A program made the position numbers and the translations under genes. Below are positions 1 to 8,431 of a stretch of 64,000 bases of DNA, one piece after another. The notes under the pieces are model-generated. The model searched no databases, was not told where the DNA came from, and worked only from the letters and a program-made list of their open reading frames with translations. How positions within the stretch are numbered: the first letter of the stretch is position 1; every line of letters starts with the position of its first letter. Location: contig NZ_JAOVZO020000017.1 of NCBI RefSeq assembly GCF_025717065.2, positions 530,250 to 594,249 on the forward strand, written 5' to 3'. The DNA is from Tahibacter soli. GTDB lineage: Bacteria; Pseudomonadota; Gammaproteobacteria; Xanthomonadales; Rhodanobacteraceae.

Positions 1-489
1 CTGAAGCCGGCGTTCAACCCGCAAGGCACGATCACCGCCGCGAGCGCATCGGCGAACGCCGACGGCGCGGCCGCGCTGGTGCTCACGCGCCGCTCGATCG
101 CGCAGCGCGAAGGCTGGCCGGTGCTGGCGCGGATCGTCGCGCACGCGACGCACAGCCAGGAACCGGCCTGGTATACGACCGCGCCGATTCCGGCCGTGCG
201 CAAGCTGCTCGACAAGGCCGGCTGGCGCATCGACGACGTCGATCTCGTCGAGATCAACGAAGCTTTCGCCGTGGTCGCGATGGCCGCGGCGAAGGACCTC
301 GGTATCGCGCGCGACAAGCTCAACGTCAACGGCGGCGCGTGCGCGCTGGGCCATCCGATCGGCGCGACCGGCGCGCGGCTCATCGTCACGTTGCTGCATG
401 CGCTCAAGGCGCGCGGCGGCAGGCGCGGCGTCGCGGCATTGTGCATCGGCGGCGGCGAGGCGACGGCGGTCGCGATCGAACTCGTCTGA
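1..489 (+). CDS. Thiolase (acetyl-CoA acetyltransferase), C-terminal part
   Basis: The reading frame is open from base 1, so the N-terminal half, including the nucleophilic cysteine, lies outside the window. The visible 162 residues are the thiolase C-terminal domain: an INEAFA segment, an NVNGGACALGHPIGATGAR block carrying the catalytic histidine, and a CIGGGEATA block carrying the second catalytic cysteine. Thiolases condense or cleave acyl-CoA thioesters (acetoacetyl-CoA or 3-ketoacyl-CoA) in the cytoplasm. The exact subtype (acetoacetyl-CoA synthesis for PHB or beta-oxidation) cannot be told from this fragment, although NEAFA and the single-polypeptide layout fit the AtoB/PhaA group. It converges on the MFS gene with only 4 bp between the stop codons. 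Confidence 0.93.
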   Translation: MKPAFNPQGTITAASASANADGAAALVLTRRSIAQREGWPVLARIVAHATHSQEPAWYTTAPIPAVRKLLDKAGWRIDDVDLVEINEAFAVVAMAAAKDLGIARDKLNVNGGACALGHPIGATGARLIVTLLHALKARGGRRGVAALCIGGGEATAVAIELV

Positions 490-493
490 CGGT

Positions 494-2080
494 TCAGCCA
501 TGCGGCGCCAGCAGGTGCCGCACGAGCGGCGGTTCCGCGCCGATGTGGAACCGCCGCGCCTCGGCGGCGAGATCGGCGTCGGCGGCCGACGCGCGTTCGT
601 GCTGGCGCAGATGCTCGGCCCACGATTCGACGAGAAACCATTCGACGATCCGCTCGGGGTCTGCCGCGTCTTCGGCGACGCCCCACTGATACGCGCCGTC
701 GCGCCGGCGGCCTTGCGCGAGTCGGCGCAGCAGCGAGAGGAACGCGGGCTGGTCGGCGTGCGCGACGCGGTATTCGATCGTGACCATGACCGGCCCGCGA
801 TCGTGTTCGACCGGCACCGCGACGAGCGGATCGGGCAGGTGGTGCGCCGGTTCCAGATCGGCCTCGCCAGCGGGCAGTGCGACGCGATGCAGCGCGAGCG
901 CGGCGAGCGCGAGGCCGGCGCCGCCGATGAGCAGCGTCGCGGCAAGGCCGCAGCGCTGCGCGACGAGACCCCAGACGAGACTGCCGGCCGCCATCGCGCC
1001 GTTGAACACCATGAGGTAGATCGCAAGGCCGCGACCGCGCACCCAGTTCGGCAGCACCGACTGCGTGACGCCGGCAAGCGTCGTCAGCGCGACGATCCAC
1101 GCGACGCCGAGCGCGAACAGCAGCGCGATCGCGAGCCACTGCGGCGGCGACGACGCGAGCGCGCCCAGCACGCCGGCGGCGACGAGCGACGCGGCGAGCA
1201 TCAGCCCGTCGGCGTCGAGTTTCGCGCGCAGTCGCGGCAGCCCTATCGCGCCGGCGATCGCGCCGATGCCGACCGCGCCGAGCAGCACGCCGTAGAAACC
1301 CGCGCCGCCGCCGAGCATCTGCCGCGCGACGAGCGGCAACAGCGCCCACGCGGAACTGGCGAATGCGAAGAACATCGCCGCGCGCAGCAGCACGACGTGC
1401 AGCTCGCGGCTGTTGCGCGCGTAGCGCAGCCCGGCGCGAAACGCGCCGACGAAGCGTTCGGACAGGTCGTCGGCACCGCGCCGCGGCCGTCGCCACCACA
1501 CGAGTGCGGCAATGACGACGACGTAGCTGGCGACGTCGGCGCCGTAGACGACGCCGGCGCCGAAATGCGCGAGCGCAAGACCGCCCGCCGCCGGGCCGAT
1601 CGCGCGCGCGATGTTCACGCCGAGCGAGTTCAACGCGACGGCGCTTTTCAGTTCGGGGCGCGGCACGAGTTCGGGCACGATCGCCTGCCAGCTCGGTGCC
1701 GACAGGGCGGCGCCGATGCCGCCGGCGAACGTCAGCGCGATCAGCGCCTCGACCGTGAGCCGGCCGCTCGCCGCGAGCGCGAACAGCGTCGCGCTGACCG
1801 CGGCGAGCCAGAGCTGCGAAAAGATCAGAAAACGACGGCGATCGAGGATGTCCGCGAGCACGCCGGCCGGTATCGCAAGAAGAAATACCGGCAGCGCGGC
1901 GGCGGTCTGGACGAGCGCGACGGCGGTCGGGCTCGGCGACAGGCCGGTCATCAGCCAGGCGCTCGCGACGTCGCGCATGAACGTGCCGGTATTGCCGAGC
2001 ACCGTCGCGACCCACAGCACGGCGAACGTCGTCTGGCGCAGCGGCGCGAACGCGCCGGCGGCGGGCGCGGGCGTCGTCAT
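494..2080 (-). CDS. MFS exporter of the MFS_3 / EntS-like group with C-terminal soluble domain
   Basis: The 528-residue protein starts at ATG 2080 (MTTPAPAAG). Upstream in-frame codons are possible, but they would add a polar, arginine-rich leader unlike a membrane protein N-terminus. About 12 hydrophobic segments fill residues 15-400, with an MFS-like first helix (TFAVLWVATVLGNTGTFM) and a DILDRRRFL loop between TM2 and TM3. The last ~110 residues (after LPAGEADLEP) are soluble and look like an antibiotic-biosynthesis-monooxygenase-type ferredoxin fold (MVTIEYRV ... WFLVESWAEHLRQHER). That arrangement and length match the 'transmembrane secretion effector' family (PF05977), proton-driven exporters of small molecules such as siderophores or drugs. 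The substrate cannot be inferred. It is transcribed divergently from the di-heme oxidoreductase. Confidence 0.85.
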   Translation of the reverse strand: MTTPAPAAGAFAPLRQTTFAVLWVATVLGNTGTFMRDVASAWLMTGLSPSPTAVALVQTAAALPVFLLAIPAGVLADILDRRRFLIFSQLWLAAVSATLFALAASGRLTVEALIALTFAGGIGAALSAPSWQAIVPELVPRPELKSAVALNSLGVNIARAIGPAAGGLALAHFGAGVVYGADVASYVVVIAALVWWRRPRRGADDLSERFVGAFRAGLRYARNSRELHVVLLRAAMFFAFASSAWALLPLVARQMLGGGAGFYGVLLGAVGIGAIAGAIGLPRLRAKLDADGLMLAASLVAAGVLGALASSPPQWLAIALLFALGVAWIVALTTLAGVTQSVLPNWVRGRGLAIYLMVFNGAMAAGSLVWGLVAQRCGLAATLLIGGAGLALAALALHRVALPAGEADLEPAHHLPDPLVAVPVEHDRGPVMVTIEYRVAHADQPAFLSLLRRLAQGRRRDGAYQWGVAEDAADPERIVEWFLVESWAEHLRQHERASAADADLAAEARRFHIGAEPPLVRHLLAPHG

Positions 2081-2412
2081 TGCGGCGTTCTGCTGTTCGG
2101 CATGAGGGCTTTCCGTGTCGTAGCGGCCCGATCCAGTGTAGCGACCGCGCCGCCGCCGCCCACTACCCGAACGGGTATCGCGCTCCTCGCGCACACGATT
2201 CCACGTTTCCACCGAGGTGTGCCCGTTTGACCGTCGGACAACGTGACGCGCGTCACCGAATCGGCGTCGTCGTTTGGACGTCCAAACCGACGCTGCGTCG
2301 TTCGTCGGCCGCTTTGCTCCGTTCGTGCTTTGACGCACGAAACGGACGCTTCCGTACGGATATTGTATCGATCCAATCCGTATCGCCGACGGCCGGTCGC
2401 AAGGAGCCCACC
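2081..2412. promoter_or_regulatory. Divergent intergenic region with two perfect palindromes
   Basis: This 332 bp region separates the divergent MFS and di-heme oxidoreductase genes and holds no convincing gene. It contains two perfect palindromes: GTGACGCGCGTCAC at 2243-2256 and GTTTGGACGTCCAAAC at 2272-2287. Such dyads are typical of dimeric repressor operators, and the position between divergent genes suggests joint control. The regulator is not identified; none of the regulators in this window is adjacent. Confidence 0.5.
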
Positions 2413-4587
2413 GTGCATCCGCTATCCAGAACGCTGCTGGCCGTCTGCCTGTGCACCGGCGTCGCGAACGCGTCGACGACCGCGCCGGCCGGCACCGCGC
2501 CGCCGTATTCGCGACTCTTCGAACAAACGTATACGCCGGCCGAATCGGTCAACTGGTACGTGCAGCCCGACGGTACGATCGTCACGTTCGGCAGCGGTCG
2601 CGCGCGCTCGCGGCACGAGTCGGAAAATATTTTCTATACTTTTCCGGTGCGCTATCACGAGCACCGCGCGTTCGGCTTCGAGATCCACGACCACGTCGCC
2701 GCCGGCGGCAACTCGGTCGACATCTACTATTCGCCGCAATACGCGCACTACCGGCAGCCGGAGTGCCGCTCGGCGTATCGCTTTCCGTATCGTGCCGCGT
2801 TCAACAACAACGCGACGTTCGATCCGGTGCCCGTCGTCGCGGCGAACCCGGACGGCACGGGGCAGAAATGGGTCTGCCACATCCGCCGCAACGCGCACAG
2901 CGGCAGCGACGGCGTGCTGCGCGTCGGCGACTGGATGGAAGTGGAATTCCAGCAGTTTCTGGGCCTCACCGACAGCGATCCGGTCGTGCAGGGCCAGCGC
3001 GTGTACTACACCGACACGTACCGCTTCCGCATCGGCTATCCCGGTCTGTACATCGAAGAAAACGACGTGCTGAACGCGCGCGTCAGCGCCGGCGGCGCTG
3101 CGACCGCACCGTGGGTGCGCGCCGGCGAATCGGTCGACCAGGACCAGGTGATCTCGCGCCAGGGCGACATGCTGACGTACCGCGACGACGCGGGGCAGAC
3201 GGTGACGCACCGCATCCTCGACGGCACCGAGACGTACGACAACTACATCGTCGACAGCGGCCCGGCCGATTACACGAGCTTCACGCGAGAAGCGCTCAAC
3301 ACGCGCTACCCGACGCATCGCGATTTTCTGACCGGCCGCCGCTTGTTTCACAGCTCGTTCAAGACCGGCGCGCACTTCGAATCGGGCAATCCCGCGCTGA
3401 CGACGATCGCGGGCCTCGCCGGCGGACTCAACGTGCAGGAGTCGTGCACCGCCTGCCATCTGCACAACGGCCGCGGCAAGGCGACCGCGCCGGGGCAGAA
3501 CCTGTCGACCGCCGTGATGAAGATCGCCTCGGGCCGGCTCGATGCGCAAGGCCGGCCCGAACCGCACTACTACTACGGCAATACGCTGCAGTCGCGCTCG
3601 TTCAACGCCGCGATCGCGGCGGAACCCGCGGTGCGCGTCGACTACGTCGCGCGGCCCGGTGCGTACGTCGACGGGCAAACGTATACCTTGCAAAAACCGG
3701 CGTACACGTTCGTCGGCGGCGACGATCGCCTGTTCGCGTCGTCGTTCGCGGCGGACGATCCGCCGAGCCGCGGCATCGCGTACTACTCGGCGCGCATGCC
3801 GCAGACGATCGCGGGCCTCGGCCTGCTCGAAGCGATCGACGAGGAAACGCTGCTCGAACGGCACGATCCGAACGACGCCGACGGCGACGGCGTTTCCGGA
3901 CGCGTCGCGCTCGTGCCCGATACGTCGGGCGCCGCGCCGAAGATCGGCCGCTTCGGCTGGAAGGCCGACAAGTCGAGCATCCGCCAGTTCGCGGCCGTCG
4001 CGCTGCGCAACGAGATCGGCGTGAAGTCGCCGCTGTTCGCGAGTCTCGACTGCGGCACGGCGCAGACGGCGTGCGCGACCGCGGCGCAGAGCGCCGCGGC
4101 GTTGACCGAGGCCGACCTGCAATTGCTGACGACGTATACGCAGATGATCGGCGCGCCGTCGCGGCGTCCCGACGAAATCGACCGGCCCGGTGCGATCGCC
4201 GGCGAGGCCGTGTTCGCCCAGGCGCGCTGCGGCGCGTGCCACGCGCCGGCCATGCGCACGGGCTATCGGCATCCGCTGGCCGAGCTGCGCGGGCAGGACA
4301 TCCGCGCGTACACCGACCTCTTGCTGCACGACCTCGGCGACGATCTCGCCGACGGGCTCAGTCCGAACGCCGCCGACAATCGCGAATGGCGCACGCCGCC
4401 GCTGTGGGGCCTCGGGCTGACGCGCGTCGTGAACGGCGAGGTGCGCCTGCTGCACGACGGTCGCGCGCGTTCGATCGAAGAAGCGATCCTCTGGCACGGC
4501 GGCGAAGCCGCCGCGAGCCGCGACGCGTTTCGCGCGCTGCCGGCCGCGAGCCGCGCGCAGCTCGTCGAGTTTCTTGAAACACTGTAG
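2413..4587 (+). CDS. Secreted di-heme oxidoreductase (DHOR/DUF1111, putative thiol oxidoreductase)
   Basis: The start is GTG 2413, preceded by AAGGAG at 2401-2406; it gives a clear signal peptide (HPLSRTLLAVCLCTGVANA). The 724-residue product has two c-type heme sites, C345-T-A-C348-H349 and C606-G-A-C609-H610, so it should be matured in the periplasm. The region from about 320 to the end (HRDFLTGRRLFHSSFK, EESLLERHDPND-like and FGWKADKSS segments) is the DHOR/DUF1111 family, a di-heme fold related to MauG and cytochrome c peroxidases and often annotated as thiol oxidoreductase. Residues 30-270 form an additional N-terminal domain that I do not recognise. A clear rho-independent terminator follows, so the gene is probably a single transcription unit. 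Confidence 0.88.
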   Translation: MHPLSRTLLAVCLCTGVANASTTAPAGTAPPYSRLFEQTYTPAESVNWYVQPDGTIVTFGSGRARSRHESENIFYTFPVRYHEHRAFGFEIHDHVAAGGNSVDIYYSPQYAHYRQPECRSAYRFPYRAAFNNNATFDPVPVVAANPDGTGQKWVCHIRRNAHSGSDGVLRVGDWMEVEFQQFLGLTDSDPVVQGQRVYYTDTYRFRIGYPGLYIEENDVLNARVSAGGAATAPWVRAGESVDQDQVISRQGDMLTYRDDAGQTVTHRILDGTETYDNYIVDSGPADYTSFTREALNTRYPTHRDFLTGRRLFHSSFKTGAHFESGNPALTTIAGLAGGLNVQESCTACHLHNGRGKATAPGQNLSTAVMKIASGRLDAQGRPEPHYYYGNTLQSRSFNAAIAAEPAVRVDYVARPGAYVDGQTYTLQKPAYTFVGGDDRLFASSFAADDPPSRGIAYYSARMPQTIAGLGLLEAIDEETLLERHDPNDADGDGVSGRVALVPDTSGAAPKIGRFGWKADKSSIRQFAAVALRNEIGVKSPLFASLDCGTAQTACATAAQSAAALTEADLQLLTTYTQMIGAPSRRPDEIDRPGAIAGEAVFAQARCGACHAPAMRTGYRHPLAELRGQDIRAYTDLLLHDLGDDLADGLSPNAADNREWRTPPLWGLGLTRVVNGEVRLLHDGRARSIEEAILWHGGEAAASRDAFRALPAASRAQLVEFLETL

Positions 4588-4593
4588 CCGCTC

Positions 4594-4667
4594 GCGCCGA
4601 GCCGCTCGTACGCACGGGCTCGGCGCACCGGAGCCCGCTCGGTCCCCCCCGGTCGAGCGGGCGTTTT
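4594..4667 (+). terminator. Rho-independent terminator after the di-heme oxidoreductase
   Basis: Two successive hairpins follow the stop codon. The first has arms at 4594-4603 and 4617-4626. The second pairs GCCCGCTCG (4633-4641) with CGAGCGGGC (4654-4662) and is followed at once by GTTTT, a classical intrinsic terminator for the plus-strand gene. Confidence 0.8.
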
Positions 4668-4741
4668 CTGCATAGCGTCTGCGCCCTGCCGCAGACGCGT
4701 TTTGTATAGAGTCGTCGCTCTTGCACCGGTGAGGAACGACG

Positions 4742-5545
4742 ATGCTGCTGACGAACAAGACGGCGGTGGTCTACGGCGGCGGCGGCGCGATCGGCGGCGC
4801 GGTGGCGCGGACGTTCGCCCGCGAAGGCGCGCGCGTGTTCGTCGCCGGGCGCACGCGGCGCAAGCTCGACCGCGTGGTCGCCGACATCGTCGCGGCCGGC
4901 GGCGAGGCGAGCGCGCACGAAGTCGACGTGCTCGACGCGGCGTCGGTCGAGGCGCACGCCGACGTCGTCGCCGAACGGGCCGGTGGCATCGACATCGCGT
5001 TCAACGCGACCGGTTTCGTACACGTGCAGGGCAAGCCGCTCGCGGCGCTGTCGCTGGCCGAATTCGAGCACCCGGTACACGCGTACATCCGTTCGAACTA
5101 CCTGACCGCGAAGGTGGTCGCGCGGCACATGACGGTGCGTGGCGGCGTCATTCTCATGATCACGACGCCGGTCTCGCACATGGCCGGACCGGGTTTCATG
5201 GGGCACTGCGTCGCGCTGGCCGGCGTCGAGGCGATGATGCGCCACCTCGCGGGCGAGCTCGGCGCGCACGGCGTGCGCGTCGCGTGCATCCGCTCGCACG
5301 CGATCGCCGACGCGATCGCGCCGGAACTCGAATCGGGCACCCGCGAGGTGTTCGCGCAGATGGCCGAACCCGCCGGCCTGACGTTCGACGCGATGCTCGA
5401 CGGCGCGGCGCAGAGCACGCTGCTGCGCCGCCTGCCGCGACTGGAAAACGTCGCCGCGACCGCGGCGTTTCTCGCGTCCGATCGCGCCGGCCCGATGACC
5501 GGCGCGATCGTGAACCTCACCGGCGGCATGTTGCTGGATATGTGA
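4742..5545 (+). CDS. SDR-fold protein lacking the canonical Tyr/Lys catalytic pair
   Basis: This 267-residue protein starts at ATG 4742 behind GAGGA (4731-4735). It has the Rossmann N-terminus of classical short-chain dehydrogenases (AVVYGGGGAIGG, residues 8-18, then RRKLD), an NATG-like segment in place of NNAG, and a C-terminal FLASDRAGPMTGAIVNLTGG block. At the active site, YxxxK is replaced: the segment GHCVALAGVEAMM puts His155 where Tyr is expected and Leu159 where Lys is expected, and Thr142 sits at the Ser position. It therefore may bind NAD(P) but have altered or no dehydrogenase activity. It converges on the next SDR gene (9 bp gap). It could be a regulatory or binding member of the family. 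Confidence 0.85.
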   Translation: MLLTNKTAVVYGGGGAIGGAVARTFAREGARVFVAGRTRRKLDRVVADIVAAGGEASAHEVDVLDAASVEAHADVVAERAGGIDIAFNATGFVHVQGKPLAALSLAEFEHPVHAYIRSNYLTAKVVARHMTVRGGVILMITTPVSHMAGPGFMGHCVALAGVEAMMRHLAGELGAHGVRVACIRSHAIADAIAPELESGTREVFAQMAEPAGLTFDAMLDGAAQSTLLRRLPRLENVAATAAFLASDRAGPMTGAIVNLTGGMLLDM

Positions 5546-5554
5546 ACAAGTTCG

Positions 5555-6319
5555 TTACAGGAACATGCCGCCCGATGCCTCGATGCGCTGCGCGTTGATC
5601 CAGCGGTTGGCCGGCGCGAGCAGCGAGGCGATCACGCCGCCGATGTCGTCGGGCAGGCCGACGCGGCCGAGCGCGGTCTGCGAGGCGACGAATGCGTTGA
5701 CCTGCGCGTTGTCGCGCACGGTGCCGCCGCCGAAGTCCGTTTCGATGGCGCCCGGCGCGACGGTGTTCACGGCGATGCCGCGCGGGCCGAGTTCCTTCGC
5801 GAGATACCGCGTGAGCACTTCGACCGCACCCTTCATCGCCGCGTACGCGGAATAGCCCGGCAGCGAAAAGCGCGCGAGGCCGCTGGAGATATTGACGATG
5901 CGTCCGCCGTCGGCGATCAGCGGCAACAGCTTCTGGGTGAGGAAGAACACGCCCTTGAAGTGCACGTTCATGAGCGTGTCGAATTGCGCTTCGGTGGTGT
6001 CGCCGAACGCGGCGTGCTCGCCGACGCCGGCGTTGTTGACGAGGTGGTCGAAACGGTCGCGCTGCCAGTGCCGCGCGAGCGCATCGCGTACCGCATCGGC
6101 GAATGCGTCGAACGTTGCGCTGTCGCCCACGTCGAGAGAGAGCGCCACCGCACGGCGACCGAGCTTTTCGATCTCGGCGACCGCCGCGTCGGTTTCGGCG
6201 CGGTTCGAGCGGTACGTGAGGATCACGTCGCCGCCGCCGCGCGCGACCTGGATCGCCGTGTTGCGGCCGAGGCCGCGGCTGCCGCCGGTGACGAGCGTGA
6301 TCGGGGTATGCGTGTTCAT
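5555..6319 (-). CDS. Short-chain dehydrogenase/reductase (classical, FabG-like)
   Basis: The 254-residue protein has all hallmarks of a classical SDR: TGGSRGLGRN nucleotide-binding loop near residues 11-19, NNAGVG in the middle, NISSGLAR carrying the catalytic serine, and YAAMK carrying the catalytic tyrosine and lysine. The C-terminus (SLLAPANRWINAQRIEASGGMFL) is typical of FabG-like oxidoreductases. It is an NAD(P)H-dependent cytoplasmic oxidoreductase of unknown substrate. It is divergent from a LysR regulator 122 bp away, the usual arrangement in which the LysR protein controls the SDR gene. Confidence 0.92.
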   Translation of the reverse strand: MNTHTPITLVTGGSRGLGRNTAIQVARGGGDVILTYRSNRAETDAAVAEIEKLGRRAVALSLDVGDSATFDAFADAVRDALARHWQRDRFDHLVNNAGVGEHAAFGDTTEAQFDTLMNVHFKGVFFLTQKLLPLIADGGRIVNISSGLARFSLPGYSAYAAMKGAVEVLTRYLAKELGPRGIAVNTVAPGAIETDFGGGTVRDNAQVNAFVASQTALGRVGLPDDIGGVIASLLAPANRWINAQRIEASGGMFL

Positions 6320-6441
6320 GGAAATCCTTCGGGTGATTGCGGCCGATTGCCGTGACGCGCAATCTATTGGGCGACGAACGATCGATAAACTGGCAAGAAT
6401 CGATCATTGTGTTCGTAGAATCCGAACAATAGAGCGCAGGC
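6320..6441. promoter_or_regulatory. SDR/LysR divergent promoter region
   Basis: The 122 bp between the divergent start codons are clearly more AT-rich than the genes. They contain two ATCGAT-centred dyads (6379-6386 and 6398-6406) and an imperfect inverted repeat, ATTGTGTTCG (6406-6415) against CGAACAAT (6423-6430). These are plausible LysR operators overlapping both promoters, but no single classical T-N11-A box stands out. Confidence 0.4.
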
Positions 6442-7344
6442 ATGAACCGACTCGATGCGATGCAGGTGTTCGTGCGCGTGGCGGAACTCGCAAGCTTCAC
6501 GCGCGCGGCCGAAAGCCTCGGCTTGCCGAAAGCGAGCGTGTCGACCGCCGTGCAGCAACTGGAAACCGCGCTCGGCGCGCGACTGTTGCAGCGTACGACG
6601 CGGCGCGTGGAGATGAGCCAGGACGGCCGCGCCTTCTACGAGCGCTGCAAGGATCTGCTCGCCGACATGGACGAGCTGCAGGCGATGTTCCAGCAGGGGC
6701 CGCGCTCGCTGCGCGGCCGGTTGCGCGTGGACATGCCGAGCGGCGTCGCGCGCTATTTCGTGATTCCGCAGTTGCCGACATTTCTCGACGAGCATCCGCA
6801 CCTCGAGATCGAGCTGTCGAGCACCGACCGGCGCGTGGATCTCGTGCGCGAAGGCTTCGACTGCGTGCTGCGCATCGGCATGCCGGCCGAGCCTCACCTG
6901 ATCGCCAGGCCGCTCGGCCGCATGCGCATGGCGAACGTCGCGAGTCCGGCGTATCTGCGCGAATACGGCACGCCGCAGCGCATCGACGATCTCGCATCGC
7001 ATCGCCTGATCCACTACGTGCCGACGCTCGGCGCGAAGCCCGAAGGCTTCGAATATCCGCACGGCGACGGCTATGCGAACGTGCCGATGGCCGGCGCGCT
7101 GTCGGTCAACAATGCCGAGGCCTACGAGGCGGCGTGCCTGGCCGGCCTCGGCATCATCCAGGCGCCGGAAGTGGGCGTGCGGCACCTCGTGCTGCAAGGT
7201 GCACTCGTGGAAGTGTTGCCGGATTTTCGCGCCGAACCGATGCCGGTGGTGCTGCTGTACGCGAACCGGCGCAATCTCTCCAAGCGCGTGCAGGTGTTCA
7301 TGCAGTGGCTGGGGGAGGTGGTGCGGCCGTATGTTGCGGTATGA
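6442..7344 (+). CDS. LysR-family transcriptional regulator
   Basis: The 300-residue protein has the LysR N-terminal winged helix-turn-helix (MNRLDAMQVFVRVAELASFT, then AAESLGLPKASVSTAVQQLE, residues 1-60) and a periplasmic-binding-protein-like effector domain (about residues 90-295). This subgroup (RLLQRTTRRVEMSQDGRAFYERC) typically controls neighbouring oxidoreductase genes, which fits its divergence from the SDR gene at 5555-6319. The effector is unknown. Confidence 0.94.
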   Translation: MNRLDAMQVFVRVAELASFTRAAESLGLPKASVSTAVQQLETALGARLLQRTTRRVEMSQDGRAFYERCKDLLADMDELQAMFQQGPRSLRGRLRVDMPSGVARYFVIPQLPTFLDEHPHLEIELSSTDRRVDLVREGFDCVLRIGMPAEPHLIARPLGRMRMANVASPAYLREYGTPQRIDDLASHRLIHYVPTLGAKPEGFEYPHGDGYANVPMAGALSVNNAEAYEAACLAGLGIIQAPEVGVRHLVLQGALVEVLPDFRAEPMPVVLLYANRRNLSKRVQVFMQWLGEVVRPYVAV

Positions 7345-7390
7345 ACGGCGCCTGCACTAACCTGACACATAGAGCATTCGGAGCCCGCAC

Positions 7391-7957
7391 ATGATCAAGT
7401 CCCACGAGCGGGAGAAGCTGATCAACGTTGCCGTCTATTTCGCGTCGAATACGGCGTATTGCGGCAAGACCAAATTGATCAAGCTGCTGTATCTGCTCGA
7501 CTTCGAGCATTTTCGTCAAACGGGGCGCAACGTTACCGGTCTCGAGTATCGCGCCTGGAAGCTTGGTCCTGTGCCGACGGCGTTGTTCCAGGAATGGATG
7601 GCGCCGGAGCCGGATTTCGTCGCGGCGCTCGACATCGTTCCGGAAAAGGTACTCGACTTCGAACGTTTGAGAGTGGTTCCGCGCGTGGAATTCGACGATC
7701 GTCATTTCACGCGCCGCGAATTGCGCCTGATGGACGAACTTGCGTGCAGATTCCATGACGAGCTGACCAAGCCTTTGGTGAACTATACGCATATAGAGCT
7801 GGGTCCCTGGGCGAAGATCTGGGACGGCGGGCGCGGCAACAACGAGCGCATTCCGTACTCGCTCGCCGTTGCCGACGACGATCCGCACGGGCAAGCGGTG
7901 CTCGAAGCGGCGGAAGATTATCGAAATATACTTTCCGCTATCGGCACGGCGCATTGA
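7391..7957 (+). CDS. Panacea-domain (SocA-like, DUF4065) protein, candidate antitoxin
   Basis: The 188-residue product begins with INVAVYFASNTAYCGKTKLIKLLYLLDFEHF, the conserved start of the Panacea/SocA-like domain, followed by GLEYRAWKLGPVP, its second hallmark. SocA is a proteolytic-adaptor antitoxin, and Panacea domains are known as widely exchanged antitoxin modules that pair with many unrelated toxins. The downstream gene begins 10 bp after the stop, so the two are almost certainly co-expressed. Codon third positions here look less GC-biased than in the flanking genes, which fits acquisition by transfer. The antitoxin role is inferred from family and context. Confidence 0.82.
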   Translation: MIKSHEREKLINVAVYFASNTAYCGKTKLIKLLYLLDFEHFRQTGRNVTGLEYRAWKLGPVPTALFQEWMAPEPDFVAALDIVPEKVLDFERLRVVPRVEFDDRHFTRRELRLMDELACRFHDELTKPLVNYTHIELGPWAKIWDGGRGNNERIPYSLAVADDDPHGQAVLEAAEDYRNILSAIGTAH

Positions 7958-7967
7958 GGTTCGGTCG

Positions 7968-8393
7968 ATGCAGGTAGGGGAAATCTATCGGCACGCCGAG
8001 TTCTATAACGATCCGATGACGGGCGCCTTGCTGCCCAAGTATCTTGTCGTACTCGCGTTGCCTGACGGCGGAGACATCGTTGCTCGTCTCATCACCAGCC
8101 AGCACGAAGACGCGCGACCGAAGCAGCCGCCGTGCCATCACGGTGCGCCGTATCCGGGCTTCTTCTTCGGTGTGATTGGCGAACCGTTGATGAAGAACAG
8201 CTGGCTCGACTTGAGACCGTTCGACGATCTGGACATCGACGTGTTTCGCGGTCGGCTCCGAAAAGGCGTGATCACGCGAATCTGCGTGCTCGACAATAAG
8301 GTGCTGCGAGCGGCACTGGAGTGCGTGGCGAACGCCGACGACACGACACGCTGGCAGGAGCGTTGTATACGCGATGCGATGGCGAAGCTATAG
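7968..8393 (+). CDS. Small protein paired with the Panacea gene, candidate toxin
   Basis: Start ATG 7968 has GAGG at 7956-7959, inside the end of the Panacea gene, so translation looks coupled. The 141-residue product is soluble without signal or membrane segments. Segments such as LPKYLVVLALPDGGDIVARLIT, PGFFFGVIG and KNSWLDLRPFDDLDID alternate short strands in a way reminiscent of PemK/MazF-type small beta-barrel proteins, but I do not recognise a catalytic signature. It could equally be an uncharacterised toxin family or an unrelated small protein. The pairing with a promiscuous antitoxin domain is the main argument for a toxin. Confidence 0.6.
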   Translation: MQVGEIYRHAEFYNDPMTGALLPKYLVVLALPDGGDIVARLITSQHEDARPKQPPCHHGAPYPGFFFGVIGEPLMKNSWLDLRPFDDLDIDVFRGRLRKGVITRICVLDNKVLRAALECVANADDTTRWQERCIRDAMAKL

Positions 8394-8431
8394 CGAGCGA
8401 TACGAAAACTCGGCGCTCGACTCGCGCAACG

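Noticed and set aside
2422..4758. 778-codon frame antisense to the di-heme oxidoreductase
   Set aside because: The plus strand has two CxxCH heme sites and a signal peptide; the antisense frame has no motif.
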